Source of the DNA: a bacterium (Candidatus Torokbacteria) CG_4_10_14_0_2_um_filter_35_8
GTDB taxonomy: Bacteria; Patescibacteriota; GCA-2792135
Direction of reading: 5' to 3'
NCBI GenBank assembly: GCA_002792135.1
Contig: PFNU01000011.1
Location: 1-8,461, forward strand
Length of the DNA: 8,461 bases
Shown here: in pieces, positions 5,850 to 8,461 of the stretch
How the letters are laid out: each line of letters starts with the position of its first letter
Numbering within the stretch: the first letter of the stretch is position 1
Program-made: the position numbers and the translations under genes
The notes under the pieces: generated by a model
Databases searched by the model: none
Told to the model about the DNA's origin: nothing
The model's input: the letters and a program-made list of their open reading frames with translations, nothing else

Positions 5850-8461
5850 GTGAGCAAAAATAGTAGATTTAAAAGCCTAGGAAGGTTTGTGTTTTATTTA
5901 CAAATACTAGTGTTACTAGGAGGGTTTTTTGTTTTTCAAATTCCACAGGCTATGGGTGTATCAGGTGCTCAAGAAGGCACTTGGTCAGGAACAATTCATA
6001 TTACAGGAGACTGTAGTGTTGCTGCAGGGAAAACATTAACTATTTCAAGTGGCTCTACTGTCTATTTTGACGATAATTATAAAATAGATGTCTACGGTAC
6101 TCTTACTGCTGACAACGTAACCATAACCCGAGACTCTGGTTTTGCTGGAAATTGGATTTATATCAGGTTCCTAAATGATACTAGCAATGCATCAAGTATC
6201 TCAAACTCTATCATTAGCTATGGTGGAAGTTCTGCAGATAGCGGAGTTATTTATTTACAAGACTCTGAAGCAAGTATTACTAGTAATACTATTTCTGATA
6301 GTGCCAGTTACGGTATAGTTATAAAGAGAACTACTACAACAGGGGACGCATACTCACCAACCCTTTCTGGAAACACAATAGAAGATAATACTAAATCGGG
6401 TATCTATATTGTTGCTAATAATTCAAAGACAGCAACTCCGGAAATATCTGGAAATACTATTCAAAATAATACAGAATACGCAATCAATCTTGGATCCCAC
6501 AGCTTTCCAACATTTCCTTCCGCTAATACTTATTTAGGAAATGGATATAATGAGGTTTACTGGGATATTGTAAGAGATGGTACTCACCCTGATATTGATA
6601 TAGATGGCACTATTTATGATGCCGGAATTCCGTATTTTCCTTACATGAACTACGAATATATTAGAGTACATTCAAATCTCACTTTTGCAGAAGGAGTAAT
6701 AATGAAATTTAGCGCTAATCAAAGATTAATTTTTCAAGATGCATCTAGTTGTATTGTAAATGGGGCAAATGGTAATGAGGCGATTTTCACTTCCTACCGA
6801 GATGATAGTGCCGAAGCAGGAGGTAATACTCATGGAGCAGGGGCAGTAAAAGGCGACTGGCAAGGATTCGAAATTTCCAGCTCCGGAACATCGAATATCA
6901 ATTATGCCAAATTTAAATATGGAGGCAGTGTATCAAGTAAAGGTGTTCTCTACTTCAGTGTGAGCACAGCTACTTTACAAAACAGCAATATAGAAAACAG
7001 TGATACTCATGGAGTGTATATACATAATGTGGCAGAACCAACAATCTCTAATAATACTATTGATACCTGTGATGACTATGGTATTTATGTCTACAATACA
7101 GTCGCCGGTACAACATCAGCTGCAATCTCAGGAAACACTGTTCAAAATTGTTCCTACGGAATTTATCTTAACAGTCAAGACGGAATAGTATCACCAGCAA
7201 TCTCAGGAAATACTCTTCAAAACAATACTAATCATCCTATTTATGCTGGTAAAGCCGCATATCCTACTTTCCCTTCAGTAAATACTTATTCAGGAAATGG
7301 ATACGAAGAAGTCCAATGGAGAGGAGGAACAGACGAAAACAAAGCAGGCACAGTTTATGATCCTGGTATTCCTTACTTTCTTGATTGCTCAAGTTCCATC
7401 TTACGAATAAATGCAGCTGTTACATTTAATGCAGGCGTAGTAATAAAAATAAATACCGGTGATTATATACAAACTAATGGTTCTGGTTCTATAACAACTC
7501 AAGGAACGACATCAGATTATGTGATTTTCACTTCCTACCGAGATGATAGTACCGAAGCAGGGGGTAATACTCACGGAGCAGGCGCTACCGCAGGAGATTG
7601 GAAATATCTATCATTTACTAATTCTGGAGTAAATTCGAGTTTAAGTTACACTAAAGTCAAATACTCTGGCTCTTCAAATGGAGCAATCTATCAATCTAAT
7701 GGGGGATTAAGTCTAGATCACTGTGTAATCAGTAACAGCCAAAAAGATGGTATTAACTTAAATGGACATAATGTTCCTACACCTACTTTGTCTGTAACTA
7801 ACTCTACTATAACCAACTGCGGAGATGACGGGATACACTATCATGATAATGGCTGGTATACAGGAGGATCTAGCCCTACTATCAGCGGTAATACAATTTC
7901 TAATAATACTAATTATGGCATCCACATTGATGCGTCCTATGGTACTATCAGTAATAACGACATTTACAACAATAACTATGGAATGTATGCAAATCACTTA
8001 TCAGCAACTATAAAACCTACTAGCTTTTCAGGAAACGAAATATATAATAACACTACTTATGGAGCTTACAACAACACTGTAGATTATGGTGCTGATATAG
8101 ATATGGGTAACACTTGGTGGAGCAAGAATTCTGGACCGCTTGATGACTCTGATGACAGAGGATCAGGAGGTTTATACAATCCTGGTGGCACAGGAGATAG
8201 GGTATCAGATCATGTTGATTATGATCCTTGGGTTGCAATGCACACTGGAACCATGGAGTTCAGAGATTCAGGTTATACTACAAGCCCTACTGCAATCTAT
8301 GTAGGAGAAACTCTGTATCTTGAAGTAGTAGATTCCGATCTTAATACTGACCCAGGCTCAGCTCAGACTACTAGCATTACTGTCACTACTGCCACTAGCG
8401 GAGACTCTGAGAATGTAACACTAACTGAGATAGCTAATGATTCCTTATATTTCAGAGGAAG
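5850..8461 (+). CDS. Large secreted right-handed beta-helix repeat protein, 3' end outside the window
   Basis: The frame stays open for 870 codons to the window edge. GTG 5850 is chosen because an in-frame stop lies at 5823-5825 and this start gives a good signal peptide: a basic N-region with K3, R6, K8 and R12, a hydrophobic core at about 13-31, and likely cleavage after AMG (34-36). The mature protein is rich in Ser, Thr, Asn and Gly and has many beta-helix rungs of the form ISGNTIxNNT. Three beta-helix units are seen (about 40-220, 338-472, 585-750). Units one and two are each followed by a related linker that opens with TFPSxNTY (221 and 473), passes GIPYF and ends in an IFTSYRDDS block (312 and 559). 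The helix closes with NTWWSKNSGP (754-763) and DRVSD...YDPWV (to 795), a common end of such proteins. A new extracellular domain begins near 801 with DSDLNTDPGSAQ and TATSGDSENVTLTE. It is likely a cell-surface adhesin or glycan-binding/degrading protein. No catalytic residues can be assigned, and any C-terminal anchor is out of view. Confidence 0.9.
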   Translation, partial: MSKNSRFKSLGRFVFYLQILVLLGGFFVFQIPQAMGVSGAQEGTWSGTIHITGDCSVAAGKTLTISSGSTVYFDDNYKIDVYGTLTADNVTITRDSGFAGNWIYIRFLNDTSNASSISNSIISYGGSSADSGVIYLQDSEASITSNTISDSASYGIVIKRTTTTGDAYSPTLSGNTIEDNTKSGIYIVANNSKTATPEISGNTIQNNTEYAINLGSHSFPTFPSANTYLGNGYNEVYWDIVRDGTHPDIDIDGTIYDAGIPYFPYMNYEYIRVHSNLTFAEGVIMKFSANQRLIFQDASSCIVNGANGNEAIFTSYRDDSAEAGGNTHGAGAVKGDWQGFEISSSGTSNINYAKFKYGGSVSSKGVLYFSVSTATLQNSNIENSDTHGVYIHNVAEPTISNNTIDTCDDYGIYVYNTVAGTTSAAISGNTVQNCSYGIYLNSQDGIVSPAISGNTLQNNTNHPIYAGKAAYPTFPSVNTYSGNGYEEVQWRGGTDENKAGTVYDPGIPYFLDCSSSILRINAAVTFNAGVVIKINTGDYIQTNGSGSITTQGTTSDYVIFTSYRDDSTEAGGNTHGAGATAGDWKYLSFTNSGVNSSLSYTKVKYSGSSNGAIYQSNGGLSLDHCVISNSQKDGINLNGHNVPTPTLSVTNSTITNCGDDGIHYHDNGWYTGGSSPTISGNTISNNTNYGIHIDASYGTISNNDIYNNNYGMYANHLSATIKPTSFSGNEIYNNTTYGAYNNTVDYGADIDMGNTWWSKNSGPLDDSDDRGSGGLYNPGGTGDRVSDHVDYDPWVAMHTGTMEFRDSGYTTSPTAIYVGETLYLEVVDSDLNTDPGSAQTTSITVTTATSGDSENVTLTEIANDSLYFRG
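6782..6860 (+). repeat. Direct repeat copy 1 inside the beta-helix gene
   Basis: This 79-bp stretch matches 7523-7601 at 67 of 79 positions by my count, including a 28-bp identical block at the start. It encodes the IFTSYRDDS...GGNTHGAG...DW block at residues 312-337. The copies are 741 bp (247 codons) apart, so they stay in frame. Confidence 0.9.
7523..7601 (+). repeat. Direct repeat copy 2 inside the beta-helix gene
   Basis: This is the partner of 6782-6860. The first 60 or so bases differ at only four positions, three of them silent; the remaining differences cluster at the end, just before the GDW codons. It encodes residues 559-584. Confidence 0.9.

Noticed and set aside
5879..5891. Alternative GTG start at 5889 preceded by AGGAAGG
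   Set aside because: Spacing is only 3 nt, and using it would remove the basic N-region of the signal peptide. GTG 5850 fits better.
6782..7601. Possible CRISPR-like or mobile repeat
   Set aside because: There are only two copies, in frame and part of a protein module, with no array of spacers, terminal inverted repeats or transposase.
7000..8238. Short open frames in other frames within the beta-helix gene (7000-7188, 7758-7997, 7825-8013, 8053-8238)
   Set aside because: The uninterrupted 870-codon frame from 5850 to the edge has a signal peptide and repeated motifs. The short frames merely echo its repetitive codons.

Overview
The window is AT-rich (roughly one third G+C by eye) and holds six protein genes in three transcription units: ftsE-ftsX on the plus strand at the left, a three-gene [FeFe]-hydrogenase operon on the minus strand in the middle, and the first 870 codons of a large secreted beta-helix surface protein on the plus strand at the right. 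The combination suggests a small-genome anaerobic bacterium, most likely a Patescibacteria/CPR member of Parcubacteria type. The reasons are low GC, no Shine-Dalgarno sequence at a usable distance before any start codon, a compact hydrogenase operon and a giant repetitive beta-helix protein. This assignment is inference, because no rRNA or other taxonomic marker is present. TGA, TAA and TAG all act as stops, which argues against the recoded Gracilibacteria/Absconditabacteria.

Left region (1-1996): a well-formed sigma70-type promoter at 54-82 is followed by a leader of about 185 nt, then ftsE and ftsX. The two genes are joined by a small ATGA-type junction. FtsE (ATPase) and FtsX (permease-like) form the divisome complex that couples ATP hydrolysis to control of peptidoglycan hydrolases. 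The unit ends at a strong hairpin at 1968-1996, which also sits just past the end of the convergent hydrogenase operon and may serve both strands.

Middle region (2024-5480, minus strand): transcription order is a NuoF-like flavoprotein, a complete [FeFe]-hydrogenase large subunit of HndD/HydA type, then a six-segment membrane protein. The intergenic gaps are 24-29 bp. The flavoprotein should pass electrons between NAD(P)H and the iron-sulfur chain of the hydrogenase, giving NAD(P)H-linked H2 production or uptake. The usual thioredoxin-like [2Fe-2S] subunit (NuoE/HydC/HndA) and the HydEFG maturases are not in the window. The flavoprotein is also a stripped-down version of its family. The third gene is the least understood part of the operon.

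Right region (5398-8461): a 452-bp divergent intergenic region holds promoters for both directions and a perfect 11-bp inverted repeat. A GTG-initiated gene with a signal peptide and three beta-helix units follows. Between units lies a repeated linker module that includes a 79-bp stretch duplicated at about 85% identity. Another extracellular domain begins before the window ends, and the gene is still open at the edge.
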